From Pacificitalea manganoxidans (GTDB lineage Bacteria; Pseudomonadota; Alphaproteobacteria; Rhodobacterales; Rhodobacteraceae): a stretch of DNA of 64,000 nt. The notes beneath the pieces were generated by a model that saw only the letters and a list, made by a program, of their open reading frames with translations, ran no database searches and had not been told where the DNA came from. The stretch's first letter is position 1, and every line of letters starts with the position of its first letter. Both the position numbers and the translations under genes were made by a program. Location of the stretch: NCBI RefSeq assembly GCF_002504165.1, contig NZ_CP021404.1, forward strand, positions 248,001 to 312,000, given 5' to 3'. This document shows, piece after piece, positions 17,567-25,821 of this stretch.

Positions 17567-19980
17567 GCGTGTGCAAACCCCTGCCGCATGACGCGGCCAC
17601 GCTGCATGTCACCGGCGCGGCGCGCTATATCGATGATATTCCCACCCCCGGCAACTGTCTGCATCTTGCATTCGGGCTGAGCCGCATCGCGCGCGGGCGG
17701 GTCACCGCAATGGATCTGGCGCAGGTGAGCGCCGCGCCGGGTGTCGTGGCCGTCCTGACCGCCGCCGATCTGCCCGGTGCCAATGACGTGTCCCCGTCTG
17801 CCCATGATGAGCCGATGCTGGCCGAGGGGGAGATCTACTACCACGGGATGCCGCTGTTTCTGGTCGTCGCTGACAGCCATCTGGCGGCGCGCCGCGCCGC
17901 GCGTCTGGGCGAGATCGCGTATGACGAGGCGCCTGCGATCCTGACCATCGATGAGGCCCTCGCGGCTGACAGCCGGTTCGAGGAAGGCCCCCGCGAATAT
18001 ATCCGGGGCAATCCAGCCGAGGGGTTTCGCGGCTGCACCACGGTGATCGAGGACAGCATCACCTTCGGCGGGCAGGAGCATTTCTATCTGGAGGGACAGG
18101 CGGCGCTGGTTCTGCCACAGGAAAATGGCGACATGGTCGTGCATTCCTCCACCCAGCATCCGACCGAAATTCAGCATAAGGTGGCCGAGGCCCTGAACCT
18201 GCCGATGCATGCGGTGCGCTGCGAGGTGCGGCGGATGGGCGGTGGATTTGGCGGTAAGGAAAGCCAGGGCAACGCGCTGGCCGTCGCCTGTGCGGTCGCC
18301 GCCGCCGCGACAGGCCGACCCTGCAAGATGCGCTACGACCGCGACGATGACATGATGATCACCGGCAAGCGGCACGATTTCCGCATCGATTACCGCGCCG
18401 GGGTCGATGCCGATGGCAACATCCTTGCGGTCGAATTCGATCAATATTGCCGCTGCGGCTGGTCGCAGGATTTGTCGCTGCCCGTGGCCGACCGGGCCAT
18501 GTTGCATGCCGATAATGCCTACTGGCTGCCCAATATCCGCATCACGTCCCACCGGCTAAAGACACATACCCAATCCGCCACCGCCTATCGCGGGTTTGGC
18601 GGGCCGCAGGGCATGCTGGGGATCGAGCGGGTGCTGGATCATCTGGCCCATGCGCTGGGCGTCGATCCGTTGGACCTGCGCAAGCGCAACTTCTACGCCC
18701 CCGCCACGAGCGCATGGGGCAAGGCAACCCCCACCCCTGCCCATCCTGTCGAGCCGCACCCCGAGGGGGCGGAGGCCGATCTGACCTCGCGCGGGGTGAC
18801 GGGGGAGGTGCAGGAGGATGCAGTGCCGGAGCCGGTGGCGGATGTCCCTCGCCAGACCACGCCCTATCACCAGCCGGTCGAGGATTTCATCCTGCACGAG
18901 ATGGTCGCGGCGCTGGAGCAAAGCTCCGATTACGCCGCGCGCCGCGCCGCGATTGCGGACTGGAACGCCGCGAACCCAGTGCTGAAACGGGGAATCGCGC
19001 TGACGCCGGTGAAGTTCGGGATCTCCTTTACCCTGACCCACCTCAATCAGGCCGGTGCCTTGGTGCATGTCTATCAGGACGGCTCGGTCCATATGAACCA
19101 CGGCGGCACCGAAATGGGGCAGGGCCTGTTTCAGAAAGTGGCGCAGGTCGCGGCGAGCCGCTTTGGCATCGGCATCGACCGGGTGCGGATCACTGCGACT
19201 GATACGGGCAAGGTGCCCAATACCTCCGCCACTGCGGCCTCCTCGGGCTCGGATCTTAACGGGATGGCGGTAAAGGCCGCCTGCGACACGATCCGCGACC
19301 GGCTGGCCGCGTTTATAGCGGAGCAACATCAGGCCGATCCGGTGCAGGTGCGGTTCGAAGGCGGCAAGGTCCATGTCGGCGGCGAGGTCATCCCGTTCGA
19401 GACGGTGGTGGCCGAGGCCTATATGGGCCGGGTCAGCCTGTCCGCGACCGGGTTTTACAAAACGCCCAAGATCGTCTGGGATCGCATTCGCGGCACGGGG
19501 CGGCCCTTCTACTACTTTGCCTATGGTGCAGCAGTGACCGAGGTGGCGATTGATACGCTTTCCGGCGAAAACCGCATCCTGCGCACTGACATTTTGCATG
19601 ATTGCGGCGCCTCGCTGAACCCCGCGCTGGATATCGGCCAGATCGAGGGCGGATATGTGCAGGGCGCGGGCTGGCTCACGACCGAAGAGCTGGTTTGGGA
19701 CGCGACCGGGCGCCTGACGACCCACGCGCCATCAACCTATAAAATCCCAGCCTGTTCGGACCGCCCGCCGGTGTTCAACGTAGCGCTGTGGGACGGACAG
19801 AATGCCGAAGAGACGATCTACAGATCCAAAGCGGTGGGCGAGCCGCCCTTCATGCTGGGGATATCGGCTTTGATGGCGCTGTCGGATGCCGCCGCGGCCT
19901 GTGGGGTGGACTATCCCGCGCTTGACGCCCCTGCCACGCCGGAGCGGGTTCTGGCGGCGGTGGAACGGGTGCGCGGGTGA
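17563..19980 (+). CDS. xdhB: Xanthine dehydrogenase molybdenum-binding subunit
   Basis: XdhB holds the molybdopterin cofactor and oxidises hypoxanthine to xanthine to urate. From ATG 17563 it has 805 residues; the longer frame back to 17269 is a shadow of xdhA. Family landmarks include [36 protein letters not shown], and the active-site Glu760 in VGEPPFMLG. An insertion of about 50 residues (around residues 385-435) rich in Pro, Glu and His separates KRNFYAPA from [11 protein letters not shown]; it is longer than I expect and may be a surface loop. It overlaps both neighbours by 4 nt. Confidence 0.95.
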   Translation: MSVCKPLPHDAATLHVTGAARYIDDIPTPGNCLHLAFGLSRIARGRVTAMDLAQVSAAPGVVAVLTAADLPGANDVSPSAHDEPMLAEGEIYYHGMPLFLVVADSHLAARRAARLGEIAYDEAPAILTIDEALAADSRFEEGPREYIRGNPAEGFRGCTTVIEDSITFGGQEHFYLEGQAALVLPQENGDMVVHSSTQHPTEIQHKVAEALNLPMHAVRCEVRRMGGGFGGKESQGNALAVACAVAAAATGRPCKMRYDRDDDMMITGKRHDFRIDYRAGVDADGNILAVEFDQYCRCGWSQDLSLPVADRAMLHADNAYWLPNIRITSHRLKTHTQSATAYRGFGGPQGMLGIERVLDHLAHALGVDPLDLRKRNFYAPATSAWGKATPTPAHPVEPHPEGAEADLTSRGVTGEVQEDAVPEPVADVPRQTTPYHQPVEDFILHEMVAALEQSSDYAARRAAIADWNAANPVLKRGIALTPVKFGISFTLTHLNQAGALVHVYQDGSVHMNHGGTEMGQGLFQKVAQVAASRFGIGIDRVRITATDTGKVPNTSATAASSGSDLNGMAVKAACDTIRDRLAAFIAEQHQADPVQVRFEGGKVHVGGEVIPFETVVAEAYMGRVSLSATGFYKTPKIVWDRIRGTGRPFYYFAYGAAVTEVAIDTLSGENRILRTDILHDCGASLNPALDIGQIEGGYVQGAGWLTTEELVWDATGRLTTHAPSTYKIPACSDRPPVFNVALWDGQNAEETIYRSKAVGEPPFMLGISALMALSDAAAACGVDYPALDAPATPERVLAAVERVRG

Positions 19981-20909
19981 GCTTTGACCTCGACACCCTG
20001 CGCGCGGCTGTCGCGCGCCATGGTCGCGTGGCTCGGGTCGTCGTGATGGGCACCGAAGGATCGGTTCCACGTGAAACCGGGGCGGCCATGCTAGTGTGGG
20101 ATGGCGGACAATCGGGCACCATCGGCGGCGGCACGCTGGAATTGGAGGCCGCGCGCCGGGCGCGGCTGGGTGCGGGGATCACGCGGGTGCCACTTGGACC
20201 GGGGATCGGCCAGTGTTGCGGCGGCGCGGTGCGTCTGTTGACCGAACACTACGATGCAGCGGCGCTGGATGCGCTGCTCGTCGAGGTGGGTTACGTCGCC
20301 CGCCCGTTGCCCGGCGTGACCGGCCCGGCGCCGCTGACCCTGCGGCGGACGCTCGCCGGGTTGCGCGGTGGCACAGGGCCGGTGGCGCCGGGGGAGATCG
20401 ACGGCTGGATGATCGAGCCGTTGTTTCAGCCTGCGCGCGCCTTGTGGCTCTATGGGGCGGGGCATGTTGGCCGGGCTATCGCTGCGGTGATGGCACCGCT
20501 GCCCGATTGGCGGGTGACATGGATCGACAGCGCCACCGGGCGCTTTCCCGATGACGTCGTGCCCGGTGTCGAACCATTGATCGCCGCGAACCCGGCTGAT
20601 GTCGTGCGCCACGCGCCTGACGACGCGCATCACCTGATCGTGACATATTCCCATGCGCTCGACCTCGAACTGTGTCATCAGGTGTTGTCGCGCCGGTTTG
20701 GCTGGGCAGGGCTGATCGGCTCGGCCACCAAATGGGCGCGGTTTCGGTCGCGGCTGGGCGCGCTGGGTCACCCGGCGGAGCATGTCGCGCGCATCACCTG
20801 CCCGATCGGGGATCCCGGTCTGGGCAAGCACCCGCAGGCCATCGCACTTGGAGTTGCCGTGCAACTTGTGCAGATGGCGCAGACACGACAGGAGGCCCGC
20901 TCCGCATGA
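19977..20909 (+). CDS. xdhC: Xanthine dehydrogenase accessory protein XdhC
   Basis: XdhC binds molybdenum cofactor, supports its sulfuration and loads it into XdhB. It has 310 residues from GTG 19977, which overlaps the xdhB stop (GTGA). The XdhC/CoxI segment VVMGTEGSVPRETGAAMLV and GTIGGGTLE are at the N-terminus, the conserved GPGIGQCCGGAV follows, and a Rossmann-like C-terminal part begins at LWLYGAGHVGRAIA. The stop overlaps the ATP-binding gene (ATGA), which ties uptake and oxidation of purines together. Confidence 0.95.
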   Translation: MSFDLDTLRAAVARHGRVARVVVMGTEGSVPRETGAAMLVWDGGQSGTIGGGTLELEAARRARLGAGITRVPLGPGIGQCCGGAVRLLTEHYDAAALDALLVEVGYVARPLPGVTGPAPLTLRRTLAGLRGGTGPVAPGEIDGWMIEPLFQPARALWLYGAGHVGRAIAAVMAPLPDWRVTWIDSATGRFPDDVVPGVEPLIAANPADVVRHAPDDAHHLIVTYSHALDLELCHQVLSRRFGWAGLIGSATKWARFRSRLGALGHPAEHVARITCPIGDPGLGKHPQAIALGVAVQLVQMAQTRQEARSA

Positions 20910-22426
20910 CCGCGCTGCTGACCCTCGACGGGTTGACCAAGGCCTATCCGGGCGTGATCGCGAACGATGACGTAAGTTTTGCCATCGGCGGGGCGGAGAT
21001 TCACGCCTTGCTGGGCGAAAACGGCGCGGGCAAGTCGACGCTGGTCAAGATGATCTATGGGCTGGTGAAGCCTGATCGCGGTCACATGCAGATGAATGGC
21101 GCGGCCTACGCGCCAACCGATCCCCGCGCCGCCCGCGCCGATGGCGTGGCGATGGTGTTTCAGCATTTTTCCCTGTTTGACGCTCTGGACGTGGCCGAAA
21201 ACGTCGCGCTGGGCATGGAAAACCCGCCCAAGCGTGGGCAATTGGCCGCGCGTATCCGCGAAGTGTCGACCGAATACGGTCTGCCGTTGGACCCGTCGCG
21301 CATCGTGGGCGATCTGTCGGCGGGGGAGCGCCAGCGGGTCGAGATCATTCGCTGTCTGCTGCAAGACCCCAAGCTGCTGATCATGGACGAGCCGACATCG
21401 GTCCTGACGCCGCAGGAGGTGGAGATCCTGTTCGCCACCCTGCGCAAGCTGCGGGCCGAAGGCACCTCGATCCTCTATATCTCGCACAAGCTGGAGGAGA
21501 TCCGCGCGCTCTGCGACACAGCGACTGTTCTGCGGCTCGGTAAGGTCGTGGGCTGTTGCGATCCGCGCGAACGGTCCGCCGGGGAACTGGCCGAGTTGAT
21601 GGTCGGGACCAAGCTGACCCCGCCCGCCCGTGCCGCGGGCGAGTTGGGCGAAACTGTTCTTGAGCTGCGTGATCTGACCCTGCCGCCGGCTCATGCCTTT
21701 GGCACCACGTTGCGGGAGGTTTCGCTATCCGTGCGCACGGGCGAGGTGCTGGGCATCGGTGGGGTCGCGGGTAACGGGCAGGATGAACTGTTGGCGGCCC
21801 TCTCGGGCGAGGTTTCGGCCCCGGCAGGAACGATCTGGCTGAAAGGGCGCGACATCGCGCGCAGCGGCCCGGTGCAGCGCCGCGCCGAGGGGCTTCTGAC
21901 CGCGCCAGAGGAGCGGCTGGGCCATGCCGCCGCCCCGGATATGAGCCTGACGGAGAATGCCTTGCTCACCGGCACGGTGCGCGAAGGATTGGCGCGGCGC
22001 GGCTTCCTCGACTGGGCGGGCGCACGCGACTTCGCCGGTCGTATCATCGACCGCTTCGATGTGCGCACGCCGGGACCGCACGTGGCGGCGCGGGCGCTGT
22101 CCGGCGGCAACCTGCAAAAATTCGTCATCGGTCGGGAGATCCTACAACGTCCCGATGTGCTGGTCGTCAACCAGCCGACATGGGGCGTCGATGCCGCCGC
22201 CGCCGCCGCGATCCGGCAGGCGCTTCTGGATCTGGCAGAGCAGGGCGCGGCGGTTGTCGTGATTTCGCAGGATCTGGATGAATTGATGGAAATCTCCGAC
22301 CGTTTCGCCGCGCTCAACGGCGGGCGGCTCGGCGCGCCCCGCCCCGCGCGCGGGCTGGGGATGGAGGAGATCGGCCTGATGATGGGCGGCGCCCACGACA
22401 TGGAGGTGGCCCATGCCGGCAGCTGA
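20906..22426 (+). CDS. ABC transporter ATP-binding protein, nucleoside/BMP type
   Basis: A 506-residue tandem ATPase of the importer class that works with BMP lipoproteins (nucleoside uptake). The start is ATG 20906, overlapping the xdhC stop. The first half has Walker A GENGAGKST (37-45), signature LSAGERQRVE and Walker B LLIMDEPTS. The second half is degenerate, as usual for the family: GVAGNGQDELL for Walker A, LSGGNLQKFVIGRE, and VVNQPTWGVD where the catalytic Glu is Gln. The substrate is likely a purine nucleoside or base, judged from the xdhABC context. Confidence 0.93.
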   Translation: MTALLTLDGLTKAYPGVIANDDVSFAIGGAEIHALLGENGAGKSTLVKMIYGLVKPDRGHMQMNGAAYAPTDPRAARADGVAMVFQHFSLFDALDVAENVALGMENPPKRGQLAARIREVSTEYGLPLDPSRIVGDLSAGERQRVEIIRCLLQDPKLLIMDEPTSVLTPQEVEILFATLRKLRAEGTSILYISHKLEEIRALCDTATVLRLGKVVGCCDPRERSAGELAELMVGTKLTPPARAAGELGETVLELRDLTLPPAHAFGTTLREVSLSVRTGEVLGIGGVAGNGQDELLAALSGEVSAPAGTIWLKGRDIARSGPVQRRAEGLLTAPEERLGHAAAPDMSLTENALLTGTVREGLARRGFLDWAGARDFAGRIIDRFDVRTPGPHVAARALSGGNLQKFVIGREILQRPDVLVVNQPTWGVDAAAAAAIRQALLDLAEQGAAVVVISQDLDELMEISDRFAALNGGRLGAPRPARGLGMEEIGLMMGGAHDMEVAHAGS

Positions 22427-22493
22427 GTTCGTGTTGCCCAAAACCCTGTCGCGGATTGCGGTGCTCTCGCCCGTTACGGAGATTACCCTATGA
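22413..22493 (+). CDS. Candidate 26-aa coupling ORF before the permease
   Basis: A 26-codon ORF starts at ATG 22413 inside the end of the ATPase gene and has GGAGG 6 nt upstream. Its TGA (22491-22493) overlaps the permease ATG at 22490 in an ATGA arrangement. The permease itself has no strong Shine-Dalgarno sequence of its own. The layout suits a translated leader that passes ribosomes to the permease. The peptide resembles nothing I know. Whether it is translated is inference from the start and stop geometry. Confidence 0.35.
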   Translation: MPAAEFVLPKTLSRIAVLSPVTEITL

Positions 22494-23572
22494 TCCGGCT
22501 TGAGAAACGCCCGATGCCGTCGCGGCTTTGGACATGGGCGACGCCGGTGCTGGCGGTGGTGCTGACCATGATCGCCGGGGGCCTGATGTTCGCAGCACTG
22601 GGTAAGGATCCGGTCGCGGCGATCCGGGTGATTTTCTGGGATCCGCTGTTTTCCGAGTTTGCGTGGTATTACCGCCCGCAGCTTCTGGTCAAAGGCGGGC
22701 CGCTGATCCTGATTGCCATCGGGCTCAGCCTTGGGTTTCGGGCGGGGATCTGGAATATCGGCGCGGAGGGTCAGTATATCCTTGGCGCGATTTGCGGCGC
22801 GGCGGCGGGGCTTGCGTTCTATCCGTTGGAAAGCCCGCTGATCTTTCCGCTTATGGTGGTTGCAGGCGCGCTGGGGGGCATGGCGTGGGCCATGATTCCG
22901 GCACTGCTGAAGGTGCGCTTTGGCACCAATGAAATCCTCGTGTCGCTGATGCTGGTCTATGTGGCCGAACAATTGCTGGCCTCCATGTCCATAGGCCTGC
23001 TCAAAAACCCCGAAGGTTACGGTTTCCCCGGATCGCGCAGCCTGTCGCAGTGGTCGTCATCGGCGAACCCTGAATTGATCGCGGGCTGGGGCCTGCATTG
23101 GGGCACCGTTTCGGCGCTGCTGGCGGTGGCGGCGGCCTATGTGCTGCTGAACCGGCATATTCTAGGCTTCCAGATCCGGTTGGCCGGGCAAGCGCCCCGG
23201 GCGGCGCGGTTTTCTGGCGTGAACCCGAAATTGCTGACGGTGTTCTGCCTTGCCGTATCGGGTGCGTTGGCCGGGCTGGCCGGCGTGTTCGAGGCGACGG
23301 GCCCCGCCGGACAGATCACCATCGATTTCAACGTGGGCTACGGATTTACCGCGATCATCGTCGCGTTTCTGGGGCGCTTGCACCCGGTGGGGATATTGCT
23401 TGCTGGGCTGCTCATGACGCTGACCTATGTGGGCGGTGGCACGGCGCAGAGCCAGCTGGGCCTGCCGTTTGCCGCCATTCAGGCGTTTCAGGGCATGCTG
23501 CTGTTTTTCCTTTTGGGGGTGGACGTGCTGTCGAATTACCGGATGCGGCTGCGCCGTCGCGGGGTGGCGTGA
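22490..23572 (+). CDS. ABC transporter permease, first (nucleoside type)
   Basis: A 360-residue inner-membrane permease of the BPD_transp_2 class, with about 8-10 hydrophobic segments. The conserved stretch GLSLGFRAGIWNIGAEGQ and GTNEILVSLML are typical of YufP-like nucleoside permeases. It forms the channel with the second permease, powered by the ATPase upstream. It starts at ATG 22490, 63 nt after the ATPase stop, and overlaps the next gene by one base (TGATG). Confidence 0.93.
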   Translation: MIRLEKRPMPSRLWTWATPVLAVVLTMIAGGLMFAALGKDPVAAIRVIFWDPLFSEFAWYYRPQLLVKGGPLILIAIGLSLGFRAGIWNIGAEGQYILGAICGAAAGLAFYPLESPLIFPLMVVAGALGGMAWAMIPALLKVRFGTNEILVSLMLVYVAEQLLASMSIGLLKNPEGYGFPGSRSLSQWSSSANPELIAGWGLHWGTVSALLAVAAAYVLLNRHILGFQIRLAGQAPRAARFSGVNPKLLTVFCLAVSGALAGLAGVFEATGPAGQITIDFNVGYGFTAIIVAFLGRLHPVGILLAGLLMTLTYVGGGTAQSQLGLPFAAIQAFQGMLLFFLLGVDVLSNYRMRLRRRGVA

Positions 23573-24504
23573 TGGATCTGAGCGCAATTAATTGGGGGCT
23601 GCTTCTGGCCTCACTCATGGTAGCCGCCACGCCGATTCTGCTGGCCGGTATCGGGGAATTGGTGGTTGAGAAATCCGGCGTGCTGAACCTCGGGGTCGAG
23701 GGGATGATGATCACCGGCGCGATCTGCGGCTTTGCGGTCGCGGTGGCCACCGGCAACCCGGCGGTCGGCTTTGTCGCGGCGGCCTTGGGCGGGGCGGTTC
23801 TGGCGCTGCTGTTCGGGATCTTGACGCAGTTCCTGCTGTCGAACCAAGTGGCGACCGGGCTGGCGCTGACGCTGTTCGGGCTGGGCCTTTCGGCATTGCT
23901 GGGGCAGGGCTACCAAGGGATCAAACCGCCCTCGGCACCGCGACTGGATCTTGGGCCGCTGTCGGATCTGCCGGTGATCGGGCCGATCCTGTTTCGCCAT
24001 GATCTGATGGTGTATCTCGCCATAGCGCTGGTCGCGGTGGTCTGGCTGGTGCTGGCGCGCACGCGGGCCGGACTGATCCTGCGGGCTGTGGGCGAAAACC
24101 CGGCCGCCGCTCATGCGCTGGGCTATAAGGTCGTCGCCGTCCGGCTGATGGCGATTGCCTTTGGCGGGGCCTGTGCGGGGCTGGGCGGGGCGTATCTGAG
24201 CCTCGTGCGAGTGCCGCAATGGACCGAAGGCATGACCGCGGGCGCAGGCTGGATCGCGCTAGCGCTGGTCGTCTTTGCGTCGTGGAAGGCCGAGCGCGTG
24301 TTGCTGGGCGCGTGGCTTTTCGGGGGCATGACCGTTCTGCAACTGAACCTGCAAGCGGCGGGGCTGGCGATCCCCGGCGAATACCTTTCGATGTCGCCCT
24401 ATATTGTGACCATTGTCGTGCTGGTCATCATGTCATCGCGTCGGGGGCGGGCAGCACTGGCAGCGCCTGCGGGGCTGGGCAAGCCATTCCATGCGTCGGG
24501 CTAG
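23572..24504 (+). CDS. ABC transporter permease, second (nucleoside type)
   Basis: A 310-residue permease from ATG 23572. The longer frame back to 23098 is out-of-frame reading of the first permease. Motifs ELVVEKSGVLNLGVEGMM and SNQVATGLALTLFG are typical of the YufQ-like partner. It is highly hydrophobic throughout, with a short basic C-terminal tail. A 113-nt gap separates it from the binding protein; I see no clear hairpin there. Confidence 0.93.
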   Translation: MDLSAINWGLLLASLMVAATPILLAGIGELVVEKSGVLNLGVEGMMITGAICGFAVAVATGNPAVGFVAAALGGAVLALLFGILTQFLLSNQVATGLALTLFGLGLSALLGQGYQGIKPPSAPRLDLGPLSDLPVIGPILFRHDLMVYLAIALVAVVWLVLARTRAGLILRAVGENPAAAHALGYKVVAVRLMAIAFGGACAGLGGAYLSLVRVPQWTEGMTAGAGWIALALVVFASWKAERVLLGAWLFGGMTVLQLNLQAAGLAIPGEYLSMSPYIVTIVVLVIMSSRRGRAALAAPAGLGKPFHASG

Positions 24505-24617
24505 GCAGGCAACATCCAAGTCATTGTAACTACGGGCTGTCAGGAAGGCTTGCGCCGCCCCGGTTCGCCCGAAATAAAAGGTGCGGCAGACGCGCCGATC
24601 CAACAGAGGAGACACTC

Positions 24618-25706
24618 ATGAAACCCATCCATTCCCTGCTGAGCGGCCTGACCGTCGCAGCGGCGCTGGCCACCGGTCCGGCCTTTGCCGAGGCGCATAT
24701 GGACAAGGCCAAGGTCGGCTTCGTCTATGTCGGTCCCGTGGGCGACGGCGGCTGGACATACGAGCATGATCAGGCGCGTCAGGCGGTCGAGGCCGAGTTT
24801 GGCGATCAGGTCGAAACGGTGTTCGTCGAAAGCGTCCCCGAAGGCCCCGACAGCGAGCGTGTGATGACGCAGATGGCGCTCGACGGTGCGGATCTGATCT
24901 TTACCACCTCGTTTGGCTACATGGACCCGACGATCAATGTCGCGTCGAAATTCCCGGATGTGAAATTCGAACACGCCACCGGCTACAAGCGCGCCGACAA
25001 CGTTTCCACCTATTCCGCCCGCTTCTACGAAGGCCGCGCGGTTCAGGGCCACATCGCGGGCAAGATGACGGAAAGCAACGTGATCGGGTATATCGGCTCG
25101 GTGCCGATTCCCGAGGTGATCCGTGGCATCAACTCCGCCTATATCCATGCCAAAAAGGCCAACCCCGACGTGCAGTTCAAGGTCGTCTGGGTCTATAGCT
25201 GGTTCGATCCCGCCAAGGAGGCCGACGCGGCCAAGGTGCTGATCGATCAGGGCGCTGACGTGATCTTGCAGCATACCGACAGCACCGCCCCGCTGGCCGC
25301 CGCACAGGAAGCAGGCGGCGTCATCGGGTTTGGTCAGGCCTCTGACATGGCCGAATATAAGCCCGAGCCGCGCGTGTCCTCGATCATCGACAATTGGTCG
25401 CCCTACTACATCGAGCGGGTGAAAGCGGTTCTCGACGGCACGTGGGAAAGCACCGACACATGGGCCGGGATCGGCGACGGCATGGTCGAAATCGGCGAGA
25501 TGACCGACGCGATCCCCGCCGACGTTCGGGAAGAGGCGCAGGCGCTGGCCGATTCCATCGCTGCGGGCGAATACCATCCCTTCACCGGCCCGCTGAACAA
25601 GCAGGACGGCACCGCGTGGCTGGCCGAGGGCGAAACCGCCGATGACGGCACCTTGCTGGGCATGAACTTCTACGTCGAAGGGCTGGAAGGCTCGATCCCG
25701 CAGTAA
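24618..25706 (+). CDS. BMP family ABC transporter substrate-binding protein
   Basis: A 362-residue periplasmic binding protein. The N-terminus (MKPIHSLLSGLTVAAALATG, then PAFAEA) is a signal peptide; there is no lipobox Cys, so it should be soluble in the periplasm. The BMP core begins KVGFVYVGPVGDGGWTYEHD and continues with TTSFGYMDPTINVA. AGAGGAG lies before the ATG. Placed last in an operon with xdhABC, it most likely binds a purine nucleoside or oxopurine. A strong terminator follows at 25750. Confidence 0.94.
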   Translation: MKPIHSLLSGLTVAAALATGPAFAEAHMDKAKVGFVYVGPVGDGGWTYEHDQARQAVEAEFGDQVETVFVESVPEGPDSERVMTQMALDGADLIFTTSFGYMDPTINVASKFPDVKFEHATGYKRADNVSTYSARFYEGRAVQGHIAGKMTESNVIGYIGSVPIPEVIRGINSAYIHAKKANPDVQFKVVWVYSWFDPAKEADAAKVLIDQGADVILQHTDSTAPLAAAQEAGGVIGFGQASDMAEYKPEPRVSSIIDNWSPYYIERVKAVLDGTWESTDTWAGIGDGMVEIGEMTDAIPADVREEAQALADSIAAGEYHPFTGPLNKQDGTAWLAEGETADDGTLLGMNFYVEGLEGSIPQ

Positions 25707-25749
25707 CGCAGACGCCCTTCGCGCCTGAGCGGAGGCGTGCACGTTAACG

Positions 25750-25783
25750 CGACCCGGCCTGCTTTGCAGCGCCGGGTCGTTTG
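25750..25783 (+). terminator. Rho-independent-type terminator of the xdh/BMP operon
   Basis: CGACCCGGC at 25750-25758 pairs with GCCGGGTCG at 25771-25779, continued inside by CTGC/GCAG around a TTT loop with one bulged base. A short T-tract (TTT) follows on the plus strand. It lies 43 nt after the binding-protein stop. Confidence 0.75.
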
Positions 25784-25821
25784 CTGTCCGGGCGGTGTCT
25801 CGGCCTCAGCCGTGACGTGCG

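Noticed and set aside
18556-19725. A 389-codon minus-strand frame inside xdhB
   Set aside because: Antisense shadow; the plus strand carries clear XdhB motifs throughout.
24505-24617. Possible riboswitch in the 113-nt leader of the BMP binding protein
   Set aside because: I looked for purine-riboswitch pairing and conserved junction bases and found no consistent structure.
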